A stretch of 64,000 nt of DNA from Tritrichomonas musculus (Eukaryota; Parabasalia; Tritrichomonadida; Tritrichomonadidae), in NCBI GenBank assembly GCA_039105265.1, contig JAPFFF010000030.1:434001-498000 (forward strand), in the 5' to 3' direction. Of this stretch, positions 29,259 to 40,400 are shown piece by piece; position 1 is the first letter of the stretch, and the number at the start of each line of letters is the position of its first letter. Position numbers and translations under genes: made by a program. Below the pieces are notes generated by a model that saw only the letters and a list, made by a program, of their open reading frames with translations, did not search any database and was not told the origin of the DNA.

Positions 29259-32200
29259 ATGAGTAATATTACTAGTTGGAATTTCGATAAAAAGGTTCTA
29301 CCCACAGACACCGTCAGAGACTATATCGATATCATCAATGAGGAGTTCGGTGGGGGTATCTCAACCAGAAACCCATATGTTGGACAGCTGAGCAGTCTCA
29401 TAAAGTTCCTGAATGAGAACTCATTTGTAGCTCATACTGGTTTTGATCCCGATAATAAGCTCGAGGAATCAGATCTTGATACATTCATCAGGCGACTGAG
29501 GCTTACACGTGCTGAGCAGAGGCGTCTCAAGGTATTGGGATTGGAAGGTGCTGAACGCTTACTGAATAGCAAGATTAAGAAGACGCATTTTGATAAAAGG
29601 GATTTAACCGCGAGTGATGTCCAAGATTATATCAAGATCGCCAACACAGAGTTCGATGGCAAAATCCCAACCGACATACCACAGGCCGCACAGCAGAGCA
29701 GTCTCATAAAGTTCCTAAATGATAAGTTATTTGTATATCGCACGGATTACGACACCACTTATAAACTCAAGGAATCAGATTTTGATACATTCTTCGAGCG
29801 ATTGCATGATGAACAAGAGGATAAGCTACTGAGGGATGCAACTGAACAGAATCTGCATGCACTTGAGGAGGTCAGACTTGAACGTGAACGTGCTAAGCAA
29901 TTGGAATGGGAGCGTGCTGAGCAGGAGCGTCTCCAGAAGCGGGAACAGAAACTGGCTGAGAAGTCGAAACGCGATCGATTGAAGAAGAAACAGGAACAGG
30001 AGCGTGAAAAGCATCTCAAGATCTCGAATAAGCATTTTGGTGAAATCTCCCCAGAAACTGTCAAAAGCTATATCGATATCATCAACAATGAGTTCGGTGG
30101 TAACATCCCTACTAACACTACGTATATTCTTCAACTGGGCCCACTCAAGAAGTTCCTAAATGATAATTTATTTGTACATCGCACCGGTTTTGATCGCACT
30201 GGTAAGCTCAAGGAATCAGATTTTGATACATTCTTCGAGCAGCTGAGGGCTGAACGCCGTGCAGCATCAGATAATGATTACTTCAGTAAATTCAATAGAG
30301 ATGATTACAAGATTGAGGACCGCATTGATGAACGCCAGCAATTGAATACCTGGATTAAGTTCATTCAGCAATTAGATGATGAACACAAAGCATATTCATA
30401 TTTCAACAAGTATTATCCCGAGTATCTCGATAGAGCTGAAATACAAGATATACTCCGAGACAGGACTAAGGTTACAAAACTGAATCATATTATCGGTAGT
30501 AACGCTAATATTGATGATAACAAAGCATATTCCTATTTCAACAAATATTTCCCCGAGTATATCGACAGAACTGAAATACATAATATACCCCGAGACAGGA
30601 CTAAGGTTACAAAACTGGTCCATATTATCAATGATTCCCCCAAGGCCCCCGAAAATATCGATGATCTCCCCAAGGACCCTGAAAATAATGAAATACTCGA
30701 TTACCTCAGTGAGTTCGGCCATGAGTTCAAATCGAAACACACCGATTTCCTCATGGTGAATGAACCTGATAGCTATGATAGGGCTGTTGAGGCTTGGCAA
30801 TCATATACCAAATATGCTGATAGTGATTCCAAGGAACGCGAGGATATCGATACCTATGAGCCAATATACATATACTACTTCAACTCGATATCCTCATTGA
30901 ACTCTATATATGACGGCTTGCAACAGGTCTATAAGCGTGAGGTAAAACCATTCAAAATCTATTTCCAACTCTCAGGGGTATTTCAGTCCCCCAGTGAGGA
31001 GAATATGCTTGGGTATTCATGTGAATATGCAGCTAGGGAAATCAATTGGAACAACTATAAATCGGCTATCCCAATTGTGGTTCGTGATGAGCAATCGCTT
31101 GATATCGTGAAGTACTATATTGAATCAGTACTGCACTCATATGAGACCTCAACATCTGGAACCAAGTTGATTATGGTAGGATCAGTCTCATTCACGGTAT
31201 CTCGAATGGTCAAGGTTAGTGGTCCAATCAAGGATTTACCTCCTGAGATCAAAAATAGCAAATTCATCATCACGGACAACGCTGATGACAATCTATGTTG
31301 GTACCGATTTCTGGCTGCATGTCTAGATGACCATCTGGTTGACCCTGAATCTGGTTGCAAAACTAAGCACCGTACACAGGCAGCTAGGAAGCTCCTATGC
31401 GAGGATCACAATATAGTGTATTCTACTAAGCCATCTCAAGATGCAATCGATCTCCTGAACAACTATCCAGGTACATCAATTGAATCCATGAAGGCATCTG
31501 CCGAGAAGCATCACTTGAATGTGGACATCTATGAGTACTTGGAGGATCTCAAAGTCTATAACCTTCAGGACCAATGGAAATACAATGAGGATAACTCATT
31601 TAGGAAATCCGCATTGCTGTACACCCAAAATCGAATCATCCACATAATGTACATCAGGGATGCTGAGAAGCTGACCAACATCCACATCTGCCCAAAATGT
31701 GGCTCATATACCCATTACGGTAATCACAATATGAAGCGTTTCGAGAATCATAAGCTACATTGTGACGGTGTATTTCGAAAGCGATTCATACCCAATCGTG
31801 AACCACTACCATACTGTCCACATATACTCAGTAATCCGGTGTACGAATATTGCTTAGCCTATGGTCTCGAATGGAAACCCAACATATATTACATCACCTA
31901 CGATTTCGAAACTGTTGAACAGCCTGTGAATACATCTATTGGTTCATCCACAACCATCAACTCACGACTGATTCCCCTTAGCGTATCATCATGTGTCAAA
32001 TCGCAATCTGGTTGTACCACAAGGCACTTCTCATTAAGAGATTCAGCTGAGTTCATCATCAAGTGGATCGAGTGGTTGTTTGAGCAATCCAAGCAGGTGT
32101 ATCACGATAAGGTTCAATACATGAAATCCTTCATCAATCAACCAGTTGACAATCTCAAAACCATTGATCGCAACCTGAATGTGATAACCGTATTTGGATT

Positions 32201-34811
32201 CAACTCGAGTAGATTCGATAGCAACCTATTCAAGGAGTATCTCAACTACAGTTCAGCTGGGACTACGTTATGGAGTGTTGAACCCAATAGTATCATTGGT
32301 ACCACATCCTCATTGAAGCAGTTCATATTGAAGTCACCCAAATACGACACCAAGTTGCGATTCATCGATGCACAATCATTTGTCGCTGGAGGTACATTAC
32401 GACAATTCGGTGTTGATTTTGGGGGAGTTGAGAATAGCTCGAAGGGTGTGTTCCCATATGAAGCCATCAACACTGAGAACTACAATGAGGTCCTCTCAAA
32501 AGCAGAGCCATTTGAGTATGAAGCGTTCTACAGCTATCTCAACCAGAAGAACCCATTGACACCAGATGATTACAAACTATATCTCGAGGATGCCAAAAAC
32601 TATAAAACCCGATGGGACTACCTACTTGCATACAATGATAATGATGTCGAGATGATGATCAAACCCATTGACAACCTGATTGCACTCAATGCGCAGTACA
32701 ACGTGGACCTCATCTCAAACCTATCGCTAAGCAAGAATGCATCCTGTATCAAGTATGCACTCGCATATAAGGAATTCAAGGAAGAATTCCATTCTCCAAA
32801 TGCCGAATACTCCATACAGAATCCCATTAACAAATTCAAACCAAACCTCGATTGGTGGCGATTCAAATGCGAGAACTACTATAACCAGGATGTCAAATAT
32901 AATCTAGCTCATAAGGACAAACCCAGGAACCTCGATAAATGTGTTTGTGAGGAGCAATTCGATAAGTTCATGGAGATGTACAACAATCCAGATACTGGCA
33001 AGTGCCATCTCTGTGGTGAGCACTTCACATGGACCAACAGACCTACTCTCGATAGAATCAATAATGATATCGGTCATGAACTCAGTAACTGTAAACTCGC
33101 TTGTGCAGAGTGCAACAGACTTCGCAGCCGTGATGACCCTAATATAACCAAACTCCGAATTCAGCTGAAGAAGTACTGCAAGATGATGCATCTCCCAACA
33201 CTCATCAACGATGAACAGGAGTATTACAGCTTACGGAACAACATCACTGGTGGTCTATCCAATGTCATGCACCGAGTCAACATCAAGGGTCATACCAAAA
33301 TAAACCGTTTTAGATACAACGCCGTTGATCACAAGGTAATCTCATATGACACTCCACACACGATGACTCATATTGTTGGAGTTGATTTCAACAGCTTATA
33401 CCCTTCAGCATTCAGTTCAACCAAACATGATGCCAATCCATATCACGGGGGAGTCATGTATATGCCAGGTTCCATGATGGAGCGATTCGAGGTGTACAAG
33501 GACGGGGTCAAAAATATGAAGACCTACAACACATGTATGGGTATCATCAACAACAGCCAGAAGCACCGAGATCATCCCGAATTCCTGTTCAAAGCGGAGG
33601 TCATGTTGAAATGCCCAATATCCAAAATCAACTACTTCATCAATTTCCCACCTGTATTCCGCAATTTCGATATCACCAATGATGAGGCCACAATTGGCCC
33701 ATATATGCACAACTACATGACTCGCAATAAGCTCCCATCTGTTGACAAAACTGAACGGAAGCTGACCATGAGTGTTGATACAATGGGTACCTATCAGACA
33801 TTCTCGAATTACTACCTCTGGTTCCTCCTCGACCATGGACTTGTCATTGAGGATATCAAGAGTCTCACCAAATACGAGGCTCATCGCGGATTCAACCCAT
33901 TCGTTAGCGAGTTCATGAAACGCCGTCAGGATATCATCTCTGGAGCTGTATCCGGTAACGAGAAGTTCTACAAGATCAGCATGAATGGCTCATATGGGTA
34001 CGATGGGATGAACACCGAGAAGTTCTCCAAAATCAAGATATGCTCACGCGATAAGACCTTCCAGAATATCATCTACGACAACTATGTCAGTGGCACCAAA
34101 TTGAGTGATGACAACTATCTACTCCAGATGAACCCAAAGAGCTTCAAATGCACGACATGCCTTCAGGAATCATTCTGGACTCTAGATAATGCCAAATTCT
34201 GGTATCTCACATTCATATACGACTTCATGTACAAGTACCTTGATGTGGAGCGATTCCATTTCATAGAGGGGGACACTGATAGTGCGTATTTTGCAGTTGC
34301 TGGTGATGACACCAAGGGGTCCGATCAAGAGTTCAAATACATTATCAAGAATAGGGCATTCTATGATGAGAACATATATAAGTTCATGCCGAATCCCAAT
34401 ATAAATACAATCGCTGATGAGAAGAAAATACTGGGTCTCTGCATTGAGAAATATGGTGAGAATATGATAGCGTTAGCCCCCAAGTGCTACACCATATTTA
34501 ATAGTGGAGCTGTAACCAAGGCACTCAAACTCAAGGGGGTATCCCTCAAGAAAAACCATATTACAAGTGATGATTACAAGGACATCATCGACAATGGTGG
34601 TGTGAAGGTTGGCAAAAATATCAATCTGCAATTGACTCGCAATACCAAAATCCAGAGCAAAATCAGTGAGATGACGATGTCCAAGATCACGGTAAACAAG
34701 AATGCTCTCACCGGGACTCACACCAAAATGATTGTCCTCGAGAACCAATCCTGTGCACCATTCATCCACGGACTCACATCAGGGGACTATATTATATTCA
34801 ATTCGAATTGA
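29259..34811 (+). CDS. Protein-primed DNA polymerase B with N-terminal repeats, OTU-like and HNH domains
   Basis: 1850 residues. N-terminus: three ~65-residue alpha-repeats (about 10-75, 110-180, 270-340), with a charged E/R/K coiled stretch (190-260) before the third. Two YFNKY-PEY-DR repeats follow (370-450). An OTU-like region (DNLCWYRFLAAC, about 680, to about 800) is followed by a CPKCGSY...H...H..C finger (about 812). Exonuclease motifs: YYITYDFETVE (880), FNSSRFDSNLF, YNDNDVEMM. An HNH domain (about 1225-1300: CHLCG, TLDRINND, NCKLACAECN) is inserted before the polymerase motifs: A VDFNSLYPSAF (1374), B KISMNGSYGYD (1574), C EGDTDSAY (1670). It replicates the element. OTU-like segments before PolB are known in Polintons; the HNH insert is unusual. 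Confidence 0.88.
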   Translation: MSNITSWNFDKKVLPTDTVRDYIDIINEEFGGGISTRNPYVGQLSSLIKFLNENSFVAHTGFDPDNKLEESDLDTFIRRLRLTRAEQRRLKVLGLEGAERLLNSKIKKTHFDKRDLTASDVQDYIKIANTEFDGKIPTDIPQAAQQSSLIKFLNDKLFVYRTDYDTTYKLKESDFDTFFERLHDEQEDKLLRDATEQNLHALEEVRLERERAKQLEWERAEQERLQKREQKLAEKSKRDRLKKKQEQEREKHLKISNKHFGEISPETVKSYIDIINNEFGGNIPTNTTYILQLGPLKKFLNDNLFVHRTGFDRTGKLKESDFDTFFEQLRAERRAASDNDYFSKFNRDDYKIEDRIDERQQLNTWIKFIQQLDDEHKAYSYFNKYYPEYLDRAEIQDILRDRTKVTKLNHIIGSNANIDDNKAYSYFNKYFPEYIDRTEIHNIPRDRTKVTKLVHIINDSPKAPENIDDLPKDPENNEILDYLSEFGHEFKSKHTDFLMVNEPDSYDRAVEAWQSYTKYADSDSKEREDIDTYEPIYIYYFNSISSLNSIYDGLQQVYKREVKPFKIYFQLSGVFQSPSEENMLGYSCEYAAREINWNNYKSAIPIVVRDEQSLDIVKYYIESVLHSYETSTSGTKLIMVGSVSFTVSRMVKVSGPIKDLPPEIKNSKFIITDNADDNLCWYRFLAACLDDHLVDPESGCKTKHRTQAARKLLCEDHNIVYSTKPSQDAIDLLNNYPGTSIESMKASAEKHHLNVDIYEYLEDLKVYNLQDQWKYNEDNSFRKSALLYTQNRIIHIMYIRDAEKLTNIHICPKCGSYTHYGNHNMKRFENHKLHCDGVFRKRFIPNREPLPYCPHILSNPVYEYCLAYGLEWKPNIYYITYDFETVEQPVNTSIGSSTTINSRLIPLSVSSCVKSQSGCTTRHFSLRDSAEFIIKWIEWLFEQSKQVYHDKVQYMKSFINQPVDNLKTIDRNLNVITVFGFNSSRFDSNLFKEYLNYSSAGTTLWSVEPNSIIGTTSSLKQFILKSPKYDTKLRFIDAQSFVAGGTLRQFGVDFGGVENSSKGVFPYEAINTENYNEVLSKAEPFEYEAFYSYLNQKNPLTPDDYKLYLEDAKNYKTRWDYLLAYNDNDVEMMIKPIDNLIALNAQYNVDLISNLSLSKNASCIKYALAYKEFKEEFHSPNAEYSIQNPINKFKPNLDWWRFKCENYYNQDVKYNLAHKDKPRNLDKCVCEEQFDKFMEMYNNPDTGKCHLCGEHFTWTNRPTLDRINNDIGHELSNCKLACAECNRLRSRDDPNITKLRIQLKKYCKMMHLPTLINDEQEYYSLRNNITGGLSNVMHRVNIKGHTKINRFRYNAVDHKVISYDTPHTMTHIVGVDFNSLYPSAFSSTKHDANPYHGGVMYMPGSMMERFEVYKDGVKNMKTYNTCMGIINNSQKHRDHPEFLFKAEVMLKCPISKINYFINFPPVFRNFDITNDEATIGPYMHNYMTRNKLPSVDKTERKLTMSVDTMGTYQTFSNYYLWFLLDHGLVIEDIKSLTKYEAHRGFNPFVSEFMKRRQDIISGAVSGNEKFYKISMNGSYGYDGMNTEKFSKIKICSRDKTFQNIIYDNYVSGTKLSDDNYLLQMNPKSFKCTTCLQESFWTLDNAKFWYLTFIYDFMYKYLDVERFHFIEGDTDSAYFAVAGDDTKGSDQEFKYIIKNRAFYDENIYKFMPNPNINTIADEKKILGLCIEKYGENMIALAPKCYTIFNSGAVTKALKLKGVSLKKNHITSDDYKDIIDNGGVKVGKNINLQLTRNTKIQSKISEMTMSKITVNKNALTGTHTKMIVLENQSCAPFIHGLTSGDYIIFNSN

Positions 34812-34935
34812 ATATTGGGTCGACGGGAAATCCCGCAGACCCCTAAATATTGGGTGTGGTAGAATTCTACCAGACCCGGATTTCATGGAGATAACCCCTA
34901 ATTCCCTGGAACAGCAAAATTGCTGTCCCGATAAT
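34811..34935. repeat. Palindrome cassette, left copy
   Basis: Holds CGGGAAATCCCG (34824-34835), TGGTAGAATTCTACCA (34857-34872) and GGAACAGCAA/TTGCTGTCCC (34908-34929). The first two sit inside GGGT...ACCC arms, making longer stems. It fills the space between the convergent 3' ends of PolB and fibre. An inverted, slightly longer copy lies at 44427-44577. Confidence 0.9.
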
Positions 34936-37433
34936 TAGGCCTTAAACACAGCTAATGTGGATCCGTTGATGATACCAGTTATGATACCCACTGTCATACG
35001 ATTTATTTTTGAGGTTATCGCGGTCTCACCAGTGAGTATCTTCAGTTTATTATCAGCGTTATCGATGAATACCTCATCCCCAATGGAATAGCATGAGGAG
35101 TCCTCGACCTTAACCATGTAATCCCCATGAGTGGCGAATGTGATACAACTATTGGCTTCATCGATTCTCACGCATATACCAACATACTCCTTCCAGGTAC
35201 CAGTGGTCTTCACACTACATATGCAATCAGTGGTGTCAGCTTCAGTGCTAGGTACCCATTTCGAATCCTCACGATGATACACCTTACCGGTCATATATAC
35301 TGGAGCTCCAATGACGAAATCGGTGATGGTGTTAACCGATGACTCGATTGGGGAGTAGTGGGTGATGGTTGTACTGGCGATTGCGTGTAGTTCATCAACA
35401 TATGATTTCAGTGCATATTTCCCATCAACATATTTCACCGAAGTGATCATATCATCGCTCACAGGTTGGTTGCTGATTAATGTGATAGATGCATCATATA
35501 TATTGGTCAGTGTATCATCCGTGGCTCTCAATGAGACGACACGTGTACCTACACGAATATCTATCGATTCTTCCCCGGTTGATTCACCCCCGGAGGGGTT
35601 GAGAGCTGGCGCATCATCCCCGGTTGATTTGTATATGAGATTTGCACCCTTTCGACCAGAATACGTATATTCGGCTTCTTCATATGATGCATCTTCGGCA
35701 TTTCGTTTGAACTTCACGATAATATTTTTGGTTGTTAATACCCTTCTGATATATTCATCTGGGATTGCACAACCACTATCATTCTGTGCACATTGAATTG
35801 TGAATCGTTCTGGACTTCCATCAGCAACATTCGAGTCTTTGATAAATGGTGATTCGATTTGTGCTCTAATGAAATTATATGCTATTGGATTATTATTTCT
35901 ATGTGCTGCAATATATGATACATATACAATTTGTCCATCATCATGACGCCATATTATTCTATCAATGCGTTTGCCATTGCTATCATACCCGTCCATGCTG
36001 TCAAAAGTGCTAGTAGAACCATTTGGTTTAAATACTACATCAATATGCATTATATCATCATCTTGATTATCACCCCAATTAACATCAAATACCAAATGAA
36101 CTCCAGCATTGGGTAGCTTAGGGGTAATATATGCACCCTCAGATAATTTTGCTGGATATTCAATATTCAATTCAGTGCCATATAGTGCGGTGCTCAGTGC
36201 AGATTCATTAACCAAATCAGTGGGGATCTCAGGGATATCCGTTTTCAATGCATACTCACCTAAGTTCGCAAGCTTCGCGTACTTCCCATCAGCCACATCC
36301 TTGGTCTCATACTTATCTAATTCATATGCGAGCTCATCTTCATCGACGAACTTCTCATCAGCCTGGGCACTAGTATAATATGGTGTCAAGTCGACTGGTT
36401 CTGGGATATCCGCTTTGAGAGCATAAGTGTTCGACACATATCTCGCCGAATAAGCGTTTTTGTCGGTTGGTTCGACAGTTTTGGTTATTGAACATGACAG
36501 TATTTCCGGTGTATCACCAGTTCCTGGATTGATTAATTCATGGGAGTTATACAGAATCCATAGACCAGAACTACTTCCGTCGATACGCAGTATCTGAGAG
36601 GGTAGATTATCATCATCGTCATTGTACGAATAGTCTGCGTGAACATAATGGGCCGTATAGTAACTGTCTGATGAGACAATATCCAACCCATATTGCTCAA
36701 TCAGTTCATGATATGTGTCGTAATCCAAATCAGGGATTGTATTATTGACGATTGTGAATTGAATAGTTGTTTGACCCTCAATAATCTCTGGGATATCGCC
36801 TTTCACTTGATCAATAGCATGGGTCATATCTGTTGTCAAAGCATATGGTTCCAAAGCTGTTGTCAATGCAGATCCATTAACCAAATCTGTGGGTATCTCT
36901 GGCAAGTCCTGAGTCTTCACATACTCACCTAAGTTCGCAAGCTTCGCATACTCGGACATATCTGGCAAGTCCTGGGTCTTAGCGTACTCACTTAAGTTCG
37001 CAAGCTTCGCGTACGGTTCCAAAGCTGTACTCAATGAATCACTCGTAACGATGTTCTCAGGGACCTCAGGTATTTCAGTAGATAGCGCACAGTTTTTGGC
37101 GATGTAATCACGTAATTCCCCAATGGCACCATCCACATCTTCACTAGATGCGTACTTCAGCATCTCCGTATTGAAATCCTCGGTTTTCACATAGTCGAAT
37201 AGCTGGGTTTGCAAAGCGTATGACTCAAGGTCCTTGGCTAATGCATATTTTTCGAGATGCTCACCAACTGTACTCGTAATGAGTTCCTTGATTTGCTCCT
37301 GGTTGGCACCAGTTATATTCGAGCCATTGGACCCATTATGACACATGCATGCATACTTTTTGATGTATTCTATTAGTAACTCGTCGATAGTGGCCGCTTT
37401 TATTGAAAATCCACTCTGTTCTATACTGAACAT
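34935..37433 (-). CDS. Fibre-like virion protein (element B)
   Basis: 832 residues. Residues about 60-215 consist of trimer-type repeats (YAKLANLSEYAKTQDLPDM and variants, LTTALEPYAL). A middle beta-rich domain unique to B follows (about 225-330). Then comes a ~330-residue block nearly identical to element A's fibre (about 340-670) and a tip of about 120 residues, moderately similar to A's and ending STLAVFKA. Within the shared block B carries an extra GDDAPALNPSGGEST segment at a short DNA repeat. It lacks A's long GDGI shaft and hydrophobic segment. The likely role is receptor binding at capsid vertices. It converges on PolB across the palindrome cassette and diverges from the 1266-residue gene with 18 bases between starts. 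Confidence 0.78.
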   Translation of the reverse strand: MFSIEQSGFSIKAATIDELLIEYIKKYACMCHNGSNGSNITGANQEQIKELITSTVGEHLEKYALAKDLESYALQTQLFDYVKTEDFNTEMLKYASSEDVDGAIGELRDYIAKNCALSTEIPEVPENIVTSDSLSTALEPYAKLANLSEYAKTQDLPDMSEYAKLANLGEYVKTQDLPEIPTDLVNGSALTTALEPYALTTDMTHAIDQVKGDIPEIIEGQTTIQFTIVNNTIPDLDYDTYHELIEQYGLDIVSSDSYYTAHYVHADYSYNDDDDNLPSQILRIDGSSSGLWILYNSHELINPGTGDTPEILSCSITKTVEPTDKNAYSARYVSNTYALKADIPEPVDLTPYYTSAQADEKFVDEDELAYELDKYETKDVADGKYAKLANLGEYALKTDIPEIPTDLVNESALSTALYGTELNIEYPAKLSEGAYITPKLPNAGVHLVFDVNWGDNQDDDIMHIDVVFKPNGSTSTFDSMDGYDSNGKRIDRIIWRHDDGQIVYVSYIAAHRNNNPIAYNFIRAQIESPFIKDSNVADGSPERFTIQCAQNDSGCAIPDEYIRRVLTTKNIIVKFKRNAEDASYEEAEYTYSGRKGANLIYKSTGDDAPALNPSGGESTGEESIDIRVGTRVVSLRATDDTLTNIYDASITLISNQPVSDDMITSVKYVDGKYALKSYVDELHAIASTTITHYSPIESSVNTITDFVIGAPVYMTGKVYHREDSKWVPSTEADTTDCICSVKTTGTWKEYVGICVRIDEANSCITFATHGDYMVKVEDSSCYSIGDEVFIDNADNKLKILTGETAITSKINRMTVGIITGIINGSTLAVFKA
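35430..36405. repeat. Fibre block shared with element A (copy in B)
   Basis: About 95% identical by eye to 13010-13925, and AT-rich like element A rather than like its own neighbours in B. Confidence 0.85.
35572..35629. repeat. In-frame insert flanked by 13-base direct repeats
   Basis: TCCCCGGTTGATT occurs at 35572-35584 and 35617-35629. Between them is a 32-base insert containing CCCCCGGAGGGG and GAGAGCT. The insert is absent from the otherwise near-identical element A block and resembles repeats in the 512-residue gene. Confidence 0.75.
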
Positions 37434-37451
37434 TTACTATAAAATAAAGGT

Positions 37452-40400
37452 ATGCTTAGCCGTATTGATAATGAAGTCAAGAGCGCCAGAGACCGTAATA
37501 TCCTTAAGTTTATATATACTGAATGCAAAGCAACAGATGATATCATCAACGCTATGATAGGTGTCATCAATGATAGAAATCTGTACGGTGATAAGGTGCT
37601 TAGTAAGTTCTTGGAGCTTAAGCGCTCATGGCCAAATCAAGGATCAGATCCCATTGAGGTTGATCAAGTTGAACGTACTAAGGACCGTCTTTCGTGGAGG
37701 CTCCGAGAGTTCCAATATGAACTGGATAATTATTTGAAAAACTCCGAAGACCCAGGTAAATATGAATATTATCGGAATAAAGTCCAGAACAACAATCTCC
37801 GTGGTACTCTTAAGTTATTATATGTTATATGCGGTGTGTCAAAAGAAATCATCGATAATATGATACATGTCATCAATAATCCAGATCTGTACAATGATGA
37901 GATACGACAGTCGCTCAAAAACATAGATGATATGTGTAATGGATTCAACAGGAATAACGCTGGTGTGAAACAAACTTTGAAGCAAAGACTTAAAAATGAT
38001 GCCGAGACTTACTTCACAAATCCGAATCTATATTTGAAATCCCAACCGAAACCCCCAGGAGATCCAATCCAGGAGATCCAAGCGAAGTCCCTAGCGAAGT
38101 CCCAAGCGAAGTCCCTATCGATACCATTATCGGAGTTTCCTGAGGTGGAATCTCCAGGGGAACCCCAAGGAGATTCAAGCGAAGTCCCTAGCGAAGTCCC
38201 TAGCGAAGTCCCTATCGTGGCACCCCAAGGAGATCCAAGTGAAGTCAAGTACTCCGCATACCGTAAGCTTCTTGAGTATTTATCTAGTGAATGCGGAGTA
38301 ACAGATGAAATCATCGATAATATGATACAAGTCATCAATAATTCAGACTTGTACGAGGATGAGATAGTAAATGCTATCGATGGGATGAGGCAAGATTGTG
38401 TACGCACCGACTTTAATGATCCTAGGTCTGTTGCAAGTTTGAATAACCTCCTTAAGCTGAAAGCTTCAATTTACTTCAGAAATCCGAATAAATATTTGAA
38501 ACCCCAAGGAGATTCAAGCGAAGTCCCTAGCGAAGTCCCTATCGTAGCACCCCAACCGAAACCCCCAAGAGATCCAATCGTAGCACCCCAACCGAAACCC
38601 CCACAGATACCATTATCGGAGTTTCCTGAGGTGGAATCTCCAGGGGAACCCCAAGGAGATTCAAGCGAAGTCCCTAGCGAAGTCCCTATCGAGGAACCCC
38701 AAGGAGATCCACTCGTGGAACCTCCAGGGGAAGACTCAGGTGAAGACTCCGGTGAAGACTCCGGTGAAGACTCAGGGGAAGAGGAGGATAGTAGTAAAGT
38801 CCCGTACAGTAAGCTTCTTGATTACCGTAAGCTTCTTGAGTATTTATCTAGTAAATGCGATGTATCAGAGGAAGTCATCAATAATATTCGACATATCATC
38901 TATTATCCAGATTCGTACGAGACTGAGATAGTAAAAGCGATTGGTGAGATGAGTCAAGCTTTGGTAAGCACCGACTTTAATAATCCTAGTCAGGTTGACA
39001 AGTTGAAGAAAAGGCTTACGAAATATGTCGAGACTTACTTCACAAATCCGAATCTATATTTGATATCCCAACCGAAACCCCCAATAACACCCCAAGGAGA
39101 TCCAATCCAGGAGATCCAAGCGAAGTCCCTAGCGAAGTCCCAATCGATACCATTATCGGAGTTTCCTGAGGTGGAATCTCCAGGAGATCCAAGCGAAGTC
39201 CCAATCGAGGACACCCCTGATTATAATGCTAATCCCAATAGACAACCCGTTAATCCAGAATTTGAGGAGGAAGAGGAGGAGGAGGCGGAATCCCAATCGA
39301 TGTCAAATATATTCCCAGAAATCGGAACTCGTGCAGATAGGATTGATCAGGATATGGCCATGCTGCGCACAAAGCGTATTCTCCCTGAGGATATCATTGA
39401 GGTACTACCCAAATACTATCGCATTGCGGATGACCCCGAATGTGCACCTCGTGAACTTAACCAGTTTGAGATTCGGGAGGTTCGAGATATGGTTGATGAC
39501 ATCATACATAACTTGGATTCAATCGCAGAAGATCGATCGCTTACCATAAAGACTCCAAAAGCAGAAGCCGAGGTGTCGAATATACGAAGATATATCAATA
39601 AGATTAGGGTCTATGAGGGTATCGAATCTGATATCGAAGCTGATTTCGAAAAAGATGTCAATCGTGAGAATACAAATAATAACATTTTTTCTTCACCTAA
39701 AGAACACATGTCCCATAAAACCAGTAAGGCTACTAAAGCAATTGATGATGATGATGATGGAATTATCGATATTGGTGGTGGTGAGGAGGATGAGGATGAA
39801 GGTGATACTGAGGTTGAGTCTGAGTCTGAGGCTGAGGCACCTACTCTAGCTAAATATAAATATGTTAGGACACCTGTTAAACCTCCGATTGTATACGGTG
39901 GGAAATCACTTAAGGAAGTACCAGGTTCGGTACACAGACCAAAATCCAAATATTCTAAAGACACTGAATATGACTATGTAAGGGTGCCTATTGAATCACG
40001 AAGTGGTCTCATGGGTAAGCGTTCAGGTAAAGACTTTGCAAATGTTAAAGGCCATTTAGACAAGTTTGGCAATCTCGCACTCACAGCTGATTCTTCAGAT
40101 TTCAAGAAGAACTTCTTACATATGGTCATAAATGGTAACTTTCGAGTTAAGTACATTCCAGCAGCAGCAGCTCGTGATACCGCGGAGGAATATTGTTTGA
40201 AACATCTTGATGAGAATGGAGTTCCCAAGTACAGATTATTACCAACCAACAGTATTGACCCATTAGGAAATAATATTACAGACCTTAATGGTGACCGTGT
40301 TGATGATATCATACTTGTTGATAAACGTGGAACTCCAGCTATAGTCAACGGTTACAAATTAGTCCATGCATCTCCTTATAAGAAGGTCTGGAAAACAATT

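Noticed and set aside
32933-33170. Intein in B's PolB
   Set aside because: HNH motifs are present but no cysteine/serine start block or His-Asn end block with an adjacent nucleophile could be seen; treated as a fused domain.
39611-39964. Serine-rich minus-strand frame opposite the large repeat protein
   Set aside because: It is the antisense of the acidic D/E-rich segment; no start signal.
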